37,120 nt of DNA from assembly GCA_016297265.1 (NCBI GenBank), contig JAEDHB010000014.1, positions 1-37,120 on the forward strand, read 5' to 3'. The notes beneath the pieces were generated by a model. That model was not told where the DNA came from and ran no database searches. It saw only the letters and a list, made by a program, of their open reading frames with translations. This document shows, one piece after another, positions 6,934-16,057 of this stretch. The first letter of the stretch is position 1; every line of letters starts with the position of its first letter. The stretch comes from Butyrivibrio sp. (GTDB lineage Bacteria > Bacillota > Clostridia > Lachnospirales > Lachnospiraceae). The position numbers and the translations under genes are program-made.

Positions 6934-9900
6934 TTTTTTCCTCCTTCATTTTGAGACCGAGAATTTCCTCCGCCAGTTTGGCTGTTGCTGCAATGTAACA
7001 ATCACTGTTTTTAATATCATCCTTAGAAAAATAATACGTAAAATACGGTATCTTATCATTCGTAAATCTCAGACTGCTGCCCTTTCCTCTAACCATATCC
7101 GGTATTTTTGAAGGATCAATTTTGGCAGTAGGCAACATCTTTATCACCATACTCTTTTTGTCCGCTTTCATCTCAAGAATATAGGCATTGTGCGCAACCG
7201 ATTTTATCATCGCAATCTTCATAAGATTGTGTGCAGATTTTGGCACATCCCCAAATCTGTCCGTAAGCTCATCAACCATGTCGGACAATTCTTCCTCATT
7301 GGTTATTGCAGCAATTCTTTTGTACACATCCAGCTTCTGGCTTTCGCTTTTGATATAGGTTGCAGGAACATATGCGTCCACATCAATATCCACAACCGTC
7401 TCAAAATCATCCCCTGTCGGGATTCCCTTGAGATTTGCCACTGCCTCATTGAGCATCTTGCAGTACAAGTCGTAACCCACGCTCTCCATATGCCCATGCT
7501 GCTCCTGCCCCAGAAGATTTCCGGCGCCGCGTATTTCAAGGTCCTTCATGGCAATTTTGAAGCCGGAGCCTAACTCCGTAAATTCTCTGATGGCGCTGAG
7601 TCTTTTCTCCGCGATTTCCCTAAGAAGCTTATCCCTTCTGTACATAAGAAAAGCATATGCAACACGGCCGGAACGACCCACACGGCCTCTCAGCTGATAC
7701 AACTGGGACAAACCGAATTTATCAGAATCGTGAATGATAATCGTATTGACATTCGGGATATCGAGTCCTGTTTCAATGATAGTGGTTGACACAAGCACAT
7801 CTATTTCGCCGTTAACAAAATCCATCATTATCTGTTCCAGCTGGCGCTCATTCATCTGCCCGTGAGCAAATGCAACATTGGCATCCGGAACCAGTTTTGC
7901 AATTCTTAATGCAATTTCATCAATTCCCTGAACGCGGTTGTACACATAATACACCTGACCGCCCCTTGCCAGCTCACGATTGACGGCCTCCCTCACCATC
8001 TCCTCGTCATATTCTGTGACAAAGGTTTGTATAGGAAGTCTGTCCACCGGAGGTTCCTCAAGCACAGTCATATCTCTTATTCCGATAAGACTCATATGTA
8101 AAGTCCTTGGGATAGGTGTTGCGGACAAAGTCAGCACATCCACGGTTTCTTTTAGATGTTTTATTTTCTCCTTGTGCGTAACTCCAAAGCGTTGTTCCTC
8201 GTCAATAATCAGCAGCCCCAGGTCCTTAAATGCAACATCCTTTGACAGTATTCGATGGGTCCCGATTACAACATCAACCAGACCTTTTTTCAGACCATCA
8301 AGGGTTTCCTTAATCTCCTTTGGCGTGCAGAAGCGGGAAAGCATTTTGACATTTACTCCGAAATCCTTCATTCGCTGGTCAAAATTTGAAAAATGCTGTT
8401 TTGCAAGAATTGTTGTAGGCACAAGATATGCAACCTGCTTATTATCCTGTATTGCCTTAAATGCTGCTCTGAGGGCAATCTCTGTTTTGCCGTAGCCAAC
8501 ATCACCGCAGATTAATCTGTCCATTATTTTGCGGCTTTCCATATCCTTTTTGGTGTCCGCTATCGCAATCAACTGGTCGCTTGTCTCCTCATACGGAAAT
8601 AGTTCTTCGAATTCCCTCTGCCACGGAGTATCCTCACTGAATTCAAAACCCTGCCGCTGCTGACGGATGGCATATAGTTTTACCAGCTCGTCAGCAACAA
8701 CTGAAACAGCCTGACGGACTCTGGTTTTGGTTTTGCTCCACTCCTGACCACCCAGCTTGTTAAGCTTAGGCTTTTTTGCCTCCGAATCGGCATATTTCTG
8801 AATCATATCTAACTGCGTTGCAAGGATGTATAGATTTCCGCCCCCGGCATACTCAATCTTGATATAATCCTTCTCAATTTTATCAATTTCTATTTTCTCA
8901 ATACCACGATATATTCCGAGGCCGTGATTTTCATGAACCACATAATCCCCGATGCTAAGATCCGAAAAAGTCTGAATCGCCTTTCCCTGATAGGTTTTGC
9001 GCTTCTTTTTCGTCTTCTTGGCCGCTCCAAAAAGGTCATCCTCCGAGATAATTACATATCTGATTTCAGGATATTCGTAGCCGCGCCTTATTTTTCCGTA
9101 AGTCGTCATAACCTCCCCGGTTATGGGCTCTCTCTCCGGATTTTCGGAATATATTGCAGGAATATCATTGCTCATCAAATCCGCTGCAAGTCGCTTGGCT
9201 CTGGTCCTTGAGGAAGATACCAGCACCATTCTGTACTTTCTCTTTCTCCAAGATGCAATATCCGATAAAAGAGTCTCAAAAGAGCTGTTGTAGGAAGCAA
9301 TTCCCCTCGCGTCAATATTGTAGTGGGCAACGCTCTCCAGTGCCGTTATTTTACTGTCCAGGGACATAACGGCCATGCCAAACCCGGTGTCTATTCGAGA
9401 ATAGAAGCTTCCCTTGTCGAAAAGAACATCCGCCTGACCCGGAAGAATCTGGCCCTTGTCCAGTCTGTGCGTCATACTCTCGCGAAATTCCTTTTCAACA
9501 ACATGCATTTTTTCCTCAATTCGTGAAGGCTCATCCAGCACAATCAGGGTGTTGTCCCTGTCAAAATAATCAATAAATGAAACCGCATCTGAGGAAAAAT
9601 AATTTATATAACTGTCCAATCCCTCATAATCCCTGAGCACAAAAAGTTTATCCTTAAGCTCGCCTAATACCTTTTTGATATGCTCACTTTCCACAAGCTT
9701 ACCTTTTTTTCTGAGAGCTGCGGCGTATTTTTTCGTATCAGACTCTATGCGTGCAAATCCATCCCCGATGCTGTCCGCTATCAGCAATTCCGTAGCCGGA
9801 AAAACAGTGACGCTGTCCACATTTTCAATTGAACGCTGGCTTTCCGCATCAAAATATCTGATGGAGTCCACCTCTGTGTCCCACAACTCAATTCTGTATG

Positions 9901-10462
9901 GGTTTTCGCCTGTCAAAGGAAAAATATCAATTATTCCGCCCCTGACCGAAAACTGTCCCCCTGATTCGGTCTGGGAGGTCCTTTCATAACCAATATTCAC
10001 CAGACGGTCACACAAATCCTCCAATTCTATGTCATCGCCCAGCTTTATTGTCATAATATTTTTGTCATAAATCTCGGGACGAATTATTTTATCCATACAA
10101 CCATCAACGGTGGTAATGACAGTCAACGGTTCCCCTTTTAGAATCTCTTCAATAACTGCAAGGCGGTCCTTTGTCATCTGCTTTCCGTGAATATCGGCAC
10201 TGTAAAAAATGAAATCCTTGGCAGGATAGTACACCACATTATTGTCAATTCCCCTGTAGTCCTCATACAATTCCCTTGCCTTTATTTCGTTGTAGGTAAT
10301 TATCAGTTTGAATTTGAAATCATCGCCGACAGCACTGATAAAATGTGCTTTCTGCTGCTCAACGCATCCAAACGCACATTGAAATCTGCCCGGTTTTTTC
10401 AGATTGTCTTTTATATCCTTATAATAGGTCAGTTCTCTGACCGGAAGATTGAAAACGTTCAT
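6926..10462 (-). CDS. mfd: Transcription-repair coupling factor Mfd
   Basis: A 1178-residue protein, full length for Mfd. Order of domains: N-terminal UvrB-like module (about 30-350, including YYPAKDFIFYSAD), the RNA-polymerase interaction domain near 500-560 (GDYVVHENHGLGIYRGIEKI), then a RecG-like motor with Walker A GDVGYGKT near 655, DEEQRFG near 755, SATPIPRTL and QLRGRVGRSGR, and the C-terminal TRCF domain. Mfd pushes stalled RNA polymerase off DNA damage and recruits UvrA. It follows pth by 17 bases, as the two genes lie close together in Bacillus, and has a GGGGAG site. It is in turn coupled to the EF-hand gene. Confidence 0.97.
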   Translation of the reverse strand: MNVFNLPVRELTYYKDIKDNLKKPGRFQCAFGCVEQQKAHFISAVGDDFKFKLIITYNEIKARELYEDYRGIDNNVVYYPAKDFIFYSADIHGKQMTKDRLAVIEEILKGEPLTVITTVDGCMDKIIRPEIYDKNIMTIKLGDDIELEDLCDRLVNIGYERTSQTESGGQFSVRGGIIDIFPLTGENPYRIELWDTEVDSIRYFDAESQRSIENVDSVTVFPATELLIADSIGDGFARIESDTKKYAAALRKKGKLVESEHIKKVLGELKDKLFVLRDYEGLDSYINYFSSDAVSFIDYFDRDNTLIVLDEPSRIEEKMHVVEKEFRESMTHRLDKGQILPGQADVLFDKGSFYSRIDTGFGMAVMSLDSKITALESVAHYNIDARGIASYNSSFETLLSDIASWRKRKYRMVLVSSSRTRAKRLAADLMSNDIPAIYSENPEREPITGEVMTTYGKIRRGYEYPEIRYVIISEDDLFGAAKKTKKKRKTYQGKAIQTFSDLSIGDYVVHENHGLGIYRGIEKIEIDKIEKDYIKIEYAGGGNLYILATQLDMIQKYADSEAKKPKLNKLGGQEWSKTKTRVRQAVSVVADELVKLYAIRQQRQGFEFSEDTPWQREFEELFPYEETSDQLIAIADTKKDMESRKIMDRLICGDVGYGKTEIALRAAFKAIQDNKQVAYLVPTTILAKQHFSNFDQRMKDFGVNVKMLSRFCTPKEIKETLDGLKKGLVDVVIGTHRILSKDVAFKDLGLLIIDEEQRFGVTHKEKIKHLKETVDVLTLSATPIPRTLHMSLIGIRDMTVLEEPPVDRLPIQTFVTEYDEEMVREAVNRELARGGQVYYVYNRVQGIDEIALRIAKLVPDANVAFAHGQMNERQLEQIMMDFVNGEIDVLVSTTIIETGLDIPNVNTIIIHDSDKFGLSQLYQLRGRVGRSGRVAYAFLMYRRDKLLREIAEKRLSAIREFTELGSGFKIAMKDLEIRGAGNLLGQEQHGHMESVGYDLYCKMLNEAVANLKGIPTGDDFETVVDIDVDAYVPATYIKSESQKLDVYKRIAAITNEEELSDMVDELTDRFGDVPKSAHNLMKIAMIKSVAHNAYILEMKADKKSMVIKMLPTAKIDPSKIPDMVRGKGSSLRFTNDKIPYFTYYFSKDDIKNSDCYIAATAKLAEEILGLKMKEEKNE

Positions 10463-10479
10463 AGTTTCTCCCCGTTATT

Positions 10480-11040
10480 CTACCCGTTAAAGCGGTTCAT
10501 TGCTGCATCCGCGCCCTCAGATACCATTACTGAAACAGCATCGCAGGCTTTATCCACACAGTCACCAAGAATTTCTTCCTCGTCCTTCGAAAACCTGCCC
10601 AATACATAATCTGCCAAATCCATTTTAGCAGGTTTATCTCCGACTCCGAATTTCAATCTTGGGAAATCCTGTGTGCCAAGATGGGCAATTATACTCTTAA
10701 TTCCGTTATGCCCGCCGGCACTGCCTTTTTTGCGTATTCGAATTTTGCCGACGTCCAGACTGATGTCATCAAATAATACAATGACATTCTCCGGACTTTC
10801 CTTATAATAATTCATGACAGGAGCCACACATTCTCCGCTGAGGTTCATATATGTCATTGGTTTCACAAGAATTACCTTCTGTCCGCCTATCATTCCTTTC
10901 CCCAGAAGGCCTTTATGCTTTCTCTCTGATATATCTATTCCGTACTTATCCGCCAAAGCATCAATGATTCTGAAACCGATATTGTGCCTTGTTTTATCAT
11001 ATTTTATCTCCGGGTTACCCAGTCCAACAATTATATACAT
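10480..11040 (-). CDS. pth: Peptidyl-tRNA hydrolase
   Basis: A 186-residue Pth of usual length. The start YIIVGLGNPEIKYDKTRHN carries the conserved Asn9 and catalytic His19. Further motifs are KPMTYMNLSGE, LFDDISLDVGKIRIRKKGS and GGHNGIKSI. The enzyme frees tRNA from peptidyl-tRNA dropped by ribosomes. It opens the operon pth-mfd-EF-hand-asparaginase-like gene and is divergent from the CNNM/CBS gene. In Bacillus the orthologue is spoVC, also upstream of mfd. Confidence 0.97.
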   Translation of the reverse strand: MYIIVGLGNPEIKYDKTRHNIGFRIIDALADKYGIDISERKHKGLLGKGMIGGQKVILVKPMTYMNLSGECVAPVMNYYKESPENVIVLFDDISLDVGKIRIRKKGSAGGHNGIKSIIAHLGTQDFPRLKFGVGDKPAKMDLADYVLGRFSKDEEEILGDCVDKACDAVSVMVSEGADAAMNRFNG

Positions 11041-11072
11041 ATCTCTTCCATCCTAAAAACTATTTGTCATAT

Positions 11073-11101
11073 ATTTTACATCAAAAAAATTTTTTTAACA
11101 A
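11073..11101 (-). promoter_or_regulatory. Possible promoter of pth-mfd
   Basis: Minus-strand TTGTTA (11101-11096), a 17-base spacer made mainly of A7T7, and TAAAAT (11078-11073). It is about 33 bases before the pth ATG. The A-tract/T-tract spacer would be bent. Confidence 0.45.
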
Positions 11102-11130
11102 TTGTATTTTGTCAATAGCAATGTTATCAT
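11102..11130 (+). promoter_or_regulatory. Promoter of the CNNM/CBS-mscL pair
   Basis: TTGTAT (11102-11107), a 17-base spacer and TATCAT (11125-11130) with TGT just before it (extended -10). The expected start near 11137 lies about 48 bases before the TTG start chosen for the gene. It abuts the divergent pth promoter. Confidence 0.55.
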
Positions 11131-11184
11131 TAAACCATATTATCCGGTATGGATAAAAATATTCTTTATGAAGGAGGGAATCAT

Positions 11185-12492
11185 TTGGATCCCAGTGTCG
11201 CGATACAAATTGTAGCGCTTATAATCTTAATTATGCTTTCTGCTTTCTTTTCGTCGGCGGAAACAGCATTTGTCTCAGCTAATGTAATCAGGATGACAAC
11301 TTTGGCAGAACAGGGCAACCACAGGGCTGCACGTGTTCTTCGCATCAAATCTGATTCATCAAAAATGCTGAGTGCAATTCTAATTGGCAATAACCTCGTT
11401 AATATCATTGCGTCCTCGCTGGCTACCACAATAAGTCTTACGCTTTGGGGCAATGCCGCAGTCGGAATCGCTACCGGAATATTAACTCTGGTTGTACTTA
11501 TTTTGGGCGAAATATCACCTAAGTCACTTGCGACTGCCTATGCAGATAAAATTGCCATGGCATACAGTGCAATCATAAGTGCTCTTATGTTTATCTTTAC
11601 CCCTGTAATCCTAATCACCAATATTTTGGCAAAGGGATTGCTTCGGTTGCTCGGGTTTAATCCTGACAAACATAATGCTTCCATCACAGAGGATGAACTC
11701 AGAACGATTGTTGATGTCAGTCATAAAGAGGGTGTTCTGGAAAGTGATGAACACGAAATGATTAGCAATGTATTTGATTTTGGCGATTCACAGGCAAAGG
11801 ATGTTATGATTCCGCGAATCGATATGAGCTGCATTTCGATAGACAGTACATATGACGAGATTATTGAGATTTTTCGCGATGTAAAATATACACGATTCCC
11901 TGTGTTTGAGGGTTCGGTCGACAATGTCATCGGTATTATCAACGTCAAGGATCTTCTGCTTTGTGATGATCCGCACAAATTTAAGGTGCGTGACATCCTG
12001 AGAAAATCCTACTACACTTTTGAATTTAAGAATGTCTCTGAACTTATGGAAGAGCTCAAAAAGACCTCCAACAACCTTGCCATTGTTGTGGATGAATACG
12101 GTTCAACCGTTGGAATGATTACGATGGAGGACCTCCTTGAGGAAATCGTTGGCGAAATCAGGGATGAATACGACGAGGATGAAGTTGACGATATAATACG
12201 AATCAATGATTACGAATACCAGTTATCCGGCTCAGCACGCCTTGATGACCTTCAGGATATTTTGCAGATTCCAAAAGAATATGTTGAATCTGAAGACTAT
12301 GATTCAATCAGCGGCCTAATTATGAAATGTCTTGAGCGTCTGCCACAGGAAGGCGATACAGTTGAACTGGACCGAATAACTTTTGTTGTCGAGGAATGTG
12401 ATAAAAATCGTATAGTAAATATCCATGCCTATGTTAAGGAAATGGAAGAATCTGACGATAAAGATGAGGAAAAAGAAAACACTACTACATAA
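11185..12492 (+). CDS. CNNM/CBS-domain membrane protein (CorC/HlyC family)
   Basis: A 435-residue protein from a TTG start at 11185. I prefer this to the ATG at 11149 because GGAGGG stands six bases before the TTG and the result starts at the family's usual place, just before the first membrane helix with LSAFFSSAETAF. The CNNM transmembrane domain spans about 1-190 with several helices, followed by a CBS pair (about 200-330; KDVMIPRIDM, FPVFEG, EYGSTVGMITMEDLLEEIVGEI) and a C-terminal CorC/HlyC domain. Family members are linked to magnesium or other ion export; the haemolysin name is historical. It is followed by mscL after 11 bases, so they form one operon. Confidence 0.9.
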   Translation: MDPSVAIQIVALIILIMLSAFFSSAETAFVSANVIRMTTLAEQGNHRAARVLRIKSDSSKMLSAILIGNNLVNIIASSLATTISLTLWGNAAVGIATGILTLVVLILGEISPKSLATAYADKIAMAYSAIISALMFIFTPVILITNILAKGLLRLLGFNPDKHNASITEDELRTIVDVSHKEGVLESDEHEMISNVFDFGDSQAKDVMIPRIDMSCISIDSTYDEIIEIFRDVKYTRFPVFEGSVDNVIGIINVKDLLLCDDPHKFKVRDILRKSYYTFEFKNVSELMEELKKTSNNLAIVVDEYGSTVGMITMEDLLEEIVGEIRDEYDEDEVDDIIRINDYEYQLSGSARLDDLQDILQIPKEYVESEDYDSISGLIMKCLERLPQEGDTVELDRITFVVEECDKNRIVNIHAYVKEMEESDDKDEEKENTTT

Positions 12493-12503
12493 GGAGCTGA
12501 CTA

Positions 12504-12950
12504 ATGAAAAAAATAATTAAAGAATTCAGAGATTTTATTTCAAGAGGTAATGTTCTTGATATGGCTGTCGGTCTTATCATTGGATCTGCATTTACAGCCA
12601 TTGTTTCAGCAGTTGTTGGCGATTTGCTGACACCACTCATTGGTTTTATTCTTCCAAGTGGTAACTTTGGTAATCTCAACGGTGTTGGTCCGGGATTTAA
12701 TTTCGGAAATATCATCAATGCAATAATCACCTTTTTACTTACTGCATTATGTCTTTTTATCATCATCAAGGGAATCAATTCTCTCAAGTCCATCGGTAAG
12801 AAAAAAGTTGAAGAAGAAGCGAAGGAACCTACTACTAAGGAGTGCCCTTACTGTATTTCAGAGATTTCAATCAAAGCAATCAGATGTCCAAACTGCACTA
12901 CCAAGCTTGAAGGCTTTGAAGATTTCAAACCTGAAGAAATTGAAAAATAG
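12504..12950 (+). CDS. mscL: Large-conductance mechanosensitive channel MscL with a C-terminal zinc ribbon
   Basis: A 148-residue protein. Residues 1-100 are MscL: the amphipathic N-terminal helix, the first pore helix with NVLDMAVGLIIGSAFTAIVSAVVGD, the periplasmic-side loop and the second helix INAIITFLLTALCLFIIIKG. The channel opens under membrane tension to release solutes. After the cytoplasmic helix comes a CxxC-x10-CxxC pair (Cys114, 117, 128, 131) typical of a zinc ribbon, which MscL of E. coli does not have. GGAGCTGA precedes the ATG, and a terminator follows within 13 bases of the stop. Confidence 0.95.
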   Translation: MKKIIKEFRDFISRGNVLDMAVGLIIGSAFTAIVSAVVGDLLTPLIGFILPSGNFGNLNGVGPGFNFGNIINAIITFLLTALCLFIIIKGINSLKSIGKKKVEEEAKEPTTKECPYCISEISIKAIRCPNCTTKLEGFEDFKPEEIEK

Positions 12951-12962
12951 AACATAACATCA

Positions 12963-12993
12963 AATGGGGCTGTAAAATCAGCCCCATTCTTTT
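12963..12993 (+). terminator. Terminator after mscL, shared with the convergent coat gene
   Basis: A perfect 10-bp stem (AATGGGGCTG at 12963-12972 with 12979-12988), six-base AT loop, then CTTTT. It lies between convergent genes; on the minus strand the T tail is weaker (TTGATGTTATG). Confidence 0.85.
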
Positions 12994-13453
12994 ATGCCAT
13001 ACCATTAACTGTTTTGTACTTCCAAAGCATTTCCGCGTGATTCTGTTCCTCTATCATAATATCTGCAAGCAGCTTTCTGATTGCTGAGCTTCCAAATACA
13101 AACACATCTGAATTATATTCAGAGGACACAAGCTTTTCAGAACCGATACAATCGGTGGCCAGAAAACAATCCATTTTCTTATCTTCAGATTCCTCATTCT
13201 TATCATAGGTTGCGCTAGGATTGTAATTTTTCCCCTCACAGTCATTGCAATCGCAGGAAGGAACTTCACCTCCATTTAGCACACCGGTGATAGAATCATA
13301 ATGTTTCTGCTCTGCTTCCTGTATTTTGGTAAATAAATCCCTTAACTCTTTGTCGCAGGCTTCAGCTGCATATCTTTTATACTTTTCCACACAGCTTTTT
13401 TCCTGGGTCTGCAAATCCTGTAAAACAGTTCTTTCTTTTTCCTTAAGTTCCAC
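12992..13453 (-). CDS. CotF-family ferritin-like spore coat protein
   Basis: A 153-residue protein from a GTG start with GAGG seven bases upstream. The N-terminal helices (ERTVLQDLQTQEKSCVEKY, LFTKIQEAEQKHYDSI) and the C-terminal helix (LADIMIEEQNHAEMLWKY) follow the CotF/COG5577 spore coat pattern, a ferritin-like helical fold. The middle has a cysteine cluster CDCNDC (about 67-72) and further Cys residues in DCFLATDC. In sporulating Firmicutes such proteins are found in the spore coat. The length is usual for the clostridial form. It follows an AEC transporter on the same strand after 61 bases. Confidence 0.75.
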   Translation of the reverse strand: MELKEKERTVLQDLQTQEKSCVEKYKRYAAEACDKELRDLFTKIQEAEQKHYDSITGVLNGGEVPSCDCNDCEGKNYNPSATYDKNEESEDKKMDCFLATDCIGSEKLVSSEYNSDVFVFGSSAIRKLLADIMIEEQNHAEMLWKYKTVNGMA

Positions 13454-13514
13454 GTTAATACCTCACTTTCAGTTTATATACTGGATTATTGACATTAACA
13501 TGAAAAATATACAA

Positions 13515-14459
13515 TTAAATTAATCCGTTATATCTCAAAATGAAAACTATTGCAGTCAGAGAAAAAGAAGACAAAAGTGTTGCCAGAACAATAATGCTGG
13601 AGCTCAGCACCTCATCATTCTTGAGATTCTTTGCCATAATATAACAGGTAACCGTTGTCGGAGAACCCAGCATAATCGCAATTGCCACCAAAGCCTCATT
13701 GCGGAATCCAATCAATACCGCCACCGGAATAAATATTGCCGGAATAATTATAAGCTTAAGTAATGTGGCAATGCAGGTTGGTTTCATTTTTGCCAATGCT
13801 TTTTTGCCCTCAAAATTAGCTCCCACTACCAAGAGTGCAATCGGTGAGGCAGTCTGCGCAACCAATGTAATTGTTTTCATCGGAATTGTAGGAATCTGTA
13901 TTCTGAACAATGCAAATGGTAAGCCTGCAAAAATACCGATGAGAATCGGATTCTTTAATATGCTGATAAGACTTTTTTTAATCGCATTTTTCCCTGATGT
14001 TCTGTCAGCCGCACTGAAGGTAAGTATAATAACCGAATAGATATTGTAAAGCGGTACCGAAGACAGAATCATAAGCGGTCCCATTCCGGAATTGCCGTAT
14101 ATGCTTTCAATAAATGCAATTCCGAGTATTGCCGCACTCCCTCTTGATGCGGCCTGCGTAAATGCTCCCACTTCCGACTTATCTTTGAAAAGAAGATAGG
14201 ACAAAAGCCAGATTCCACCAAAAATAACCGTAGTAACTATCATGCAGTACAGTACAAATCTTATATCAAATTCCTCATATATGTCTGCTGTAGCTATCTG
14301 TTTGAAAAGGAGCACCGGCAAAGCAACACGGTATACATAACGGTCCGCATGGTTGACAAAATCTCTGGTAAAAAAATTTGTTCTAATTAAAATATTGCCC
14401 AATACCATCACAAGAAAAATTGGTATTGTTGCATTCAAACTAAAAATAAAACTTTCCAT
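13515..14459 (-). CDS. AEC-family transporter (auxin efflux carrier type)
   Basis: A 314-residue integral membrane protein with about ten predicted helices. The start MESFIFSLNATIPIFLVMVLGNIL and the later ILKNPILIGIFAGL and SPIALLVVGANFEGKKAL segments are characteristic of the AEC (PF03547) family, as is the final LGSPTTVTCYIMAKN motif. Bacterial members export or import small organic acids such as malate; the substrate here cannot be read from sequence. I took the ATG at 14459 rather than a TTG six bases earlier. There is no ribosome binding site, and a promoter lies only a few bases upstream, so the message may be nearly leaderless. Confidence 0.88.
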   Translation of the reverse strand: MESFIFSLNATIPIFLVMVLGNILIRTNFFTRDFVNHADRYVYRVALPVLLFKQIATADIYEEFDIRFVLYCMIVTTVIFGGIWLLSYLLFKDKSEVGAFTQAASRGSAAILGIAFIESIYGNSGMGPLMILSSVPLYNIYSVIILTFSAADRTSGKNAIKKSLISILKNPILIGIFAGLPFALFRIQIPTIPMKTITLVAQTASPIALLVVGANFEGKKALAKMKPTCIATLLKLIIIPAIFIPVAVLIGFRNEALVAIAIMLGSPTTVTCYIMAKNLKNDEVLSSSIIVLATLLSSFSLTAIVFILRYNGLI

Positions 14460-14466
14460 ACCCAAT

Positions 14467-14495
14467 AAACTACAACGATTTCATACTTATGTCAA
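14467..14495 (-). promoter_or_regulatory. Promoter immediately before the AEC transporter
   Basis: Minus strand: a perfect TTGACA (14495-14490), a 17-base spacer and TAGTTT (14472-14467). The -10 ends seven bases before the ATG, so transcription would start almost at the start codon. Confidence 0.45.
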
Positions 14496-14525
14496 ATCTT
14501 AGGCTGTAATTCATATATATTTTTT

Positions 14526-14566
14526 CAAAAACGAAGGCATAGGCTCAAAAAATGAACCCATGCCTT
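14526..14566 (-). terminator. Terminator after spoVG
   Basis: Minus-strand arms 14566-14554 and 14546-14534 form a 13-bp stem with two G-U pairs around a T-rich loop, followed by CG and five T residues. It lies 37 bases after the spoVG stop. Confidence 0.8.
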
Positions 14567-14603
14567 GATTATTGGATTAAATTATTAACTTTTTCCTATT
14601 AAA

Positions 14604-14873
14604 TTATTCCTCCGGTACATCCTCAGCTTTCTCGTATGCTTCCAGAATCTGAGCCTGAATTCTGTCCCTTGTAGCAGAATTGATTGGGTGAGCAATATCT
14701 CTGTACTCCCCATCAGTTGATTTCTTGCTTGGCATTGCAATAAACAAGCCCTTCTCTCCGTCGATAACTTTGATATCATGTACTACAAATTCGTTATCAA
14801 TAGTAATTGATACAACGGCTTTCATCTTGCCTTCTTTTGCAACCTTTCTAACTCTCACATCTGTAATTTGCAT
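14604..14873 (-). CDS. spoVG: Septation / RNA-binding regulator SpoVG
   Basis: An 89-residue protein from the ATG at 14873; AAAGGGG eight bases upstream sets the start, and the product begins MQITDVRVRKV as usual for SpoVG. Conserved features are MKAVVSITIDNEFVVHDIKVI and FIAMPSKKSTDGEYRDIAHPI. SpoVG is a small beta-rich nucleic-acid-binding regulator affecting sporulation, septation and envelope genes. It follows glgD by 62 bases on the same strand and is followed by a terminator, so it may be read with glgC-glgD or from its own promoter, which I could not place with confidence. Confidence 0.95.
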   Translation of the reverse strand: MQITDVRVRKVAKEGKMKAVVSITIDNEFVVHDIKVIDGEKGLFIAMPSKKSTDGEYRDIAHPINSATRDRIQAQILEAYEKAEDVPEE

Positions 14874-14935
14874 TTTGCTTACCCCTTTCAGCAATAGTTT
14901 TATTATGACAGTCCTATTATCATCCTGTTTAATAA

Positions 14936-16057
14936 CTAGATTGTAAATCTGTCATTCTTCTCAATAACAATTTTAATATCATTAGGTTCTGCCACATATG
15001 TTGTATTCTGCTTGATTGTACCTCTGCTCTCAATAATACAATTCTCTAAATGGCAGTTGTCCATAATATGTACATCATTCATGATAATACAATTCTTGAT
15101 TGTACAGTTGTTACCTATATATACCTTCTTAAAAAGAACCGAATCCGTAACATCACCATTAATAATACATCCGCTTGCAATCAGGCTGTTTTTGACATTT
15201 GCACCAGGATTATATTTTGCAGGTGCTAAATCGTCAACTTTTGAATAAATATCAGCGCCGTTTTTGAAGAAGAATTCTCTGACATCCCTCTTAAGGAAGT
15301 CCATATTAGTCTTGTAATAAGATTCTACGGTTGATATATTGCTCCAGTAGCTGTCGAGGCTGTAACCATATATTCTCTTGATGTTTTTGTATCTGATAAT
15401 GATATCCTTTACAAAATCATATCTGTCTTCTTCATATGCCTTCTGAAGAAGCTCGATAAGAAGTCTTCTTCTTATTACATAGATACCGCAGGAAACGGTA
15501 TTGAGTTCAGTTGCCACCGGTTTTTCCTCAAAGTCAACAATGCGGTTCTCCTCATTGAGCTTCAAAACACCGAATCTTGTAACATCTTCTCCTTCGTTAA
15601 GATTCTTGGTAACTACGGTAATGTCTGCCTTCTTTTCGATATGATATTCAAGCACCTTGTTGTAATCCATCTTATAAACGCCATCTCCTGATGCGATTAC
15701 TACATATGGCTCATGGCTGTTTCTGAGGAATTCGAGATTCTGATACAATGCGTCGGCAGTTCCTCTGTACCATACACTGTTCTCTGTTGTAATGGTTGGA
15801 TTAAATACGAATAATCCACCCTGCTTTCTACCAAAATCCCACCACTTGGATGAACTTAAATGCTCGTTAAGTGATCTTGCATTATACTGAGTAATAACTG
15901 CAACTTTTCCGATATGGGAATTAGTCATATTACTAAGTGCAAAATCGATTGTTCTATAGCTTCCTGCCATCGGCATCGCTGCGATTGCTCTTTTGTTAGA
16001 GAGTTCGCGCATCTGCTTACTGTTTCCGCCTGCTAAAATTATGCCTAATGCTCTCAT
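14936..16057 (-). CDS. glgD: Glucose-1-phosphate adenylyltransferase subunit GlgD
   Basis: A 373-residue nucleotidyltransferase homologue with a left-handed beta-helix C terminus (hexapeptide-like repeats about 285-355). Its N terminus reads IILAGGNSKQMRELSNKRAI where GlgC has the GGxGxRL signature, so the pyrophosphorylase loop is altered; this is the mark of GlgD. In Bacillus-type enzymes GlgD partners GlgC and raises its activity. The gene overlaps glgC by four bases (ATGA), which points to coupled translation in equal amounts. Confidence 0.93.
   Translation of the reverse strand: MRALGIILAGGNSKQMRELSNKRAIAAMPMAGSYRTIDFALSNMTNSHIGKVAVITQYNARSLNEHLSSSKWWDFGRKQGGLFVFNPTITTENSVWYRGTADALYQNLEFLRNSHEPYVVIASGDGVYKMDYNKVLEYHIEKKADITVVTKNLNEGEDVTRFGVLKLNEENRIVDFEEKPVATELNTVSCGIYVIRRRLLIELLQKAYEEDRYDFVKDIIIRYKNIKRIYGYSLDSYWSNISTVESYYKTNMDFLKRDVREFFFKNGADIYSKVDDLAPAKYNPGANVKNSLIASGCIINGDVTDSVLFKKVYIGNNCTIKNCIIMNDVHIMDNCHLENCIIESRGTIKQNTTYVAEPNDIKIVIEKNDRFTI

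Noticed and set aside
14874..14935. Sigma-H promoter for spoVG
   Set aside because: AGGATGA resembles a -35 for sigma-H, but no matching GAAT -10 lies at the right distance.
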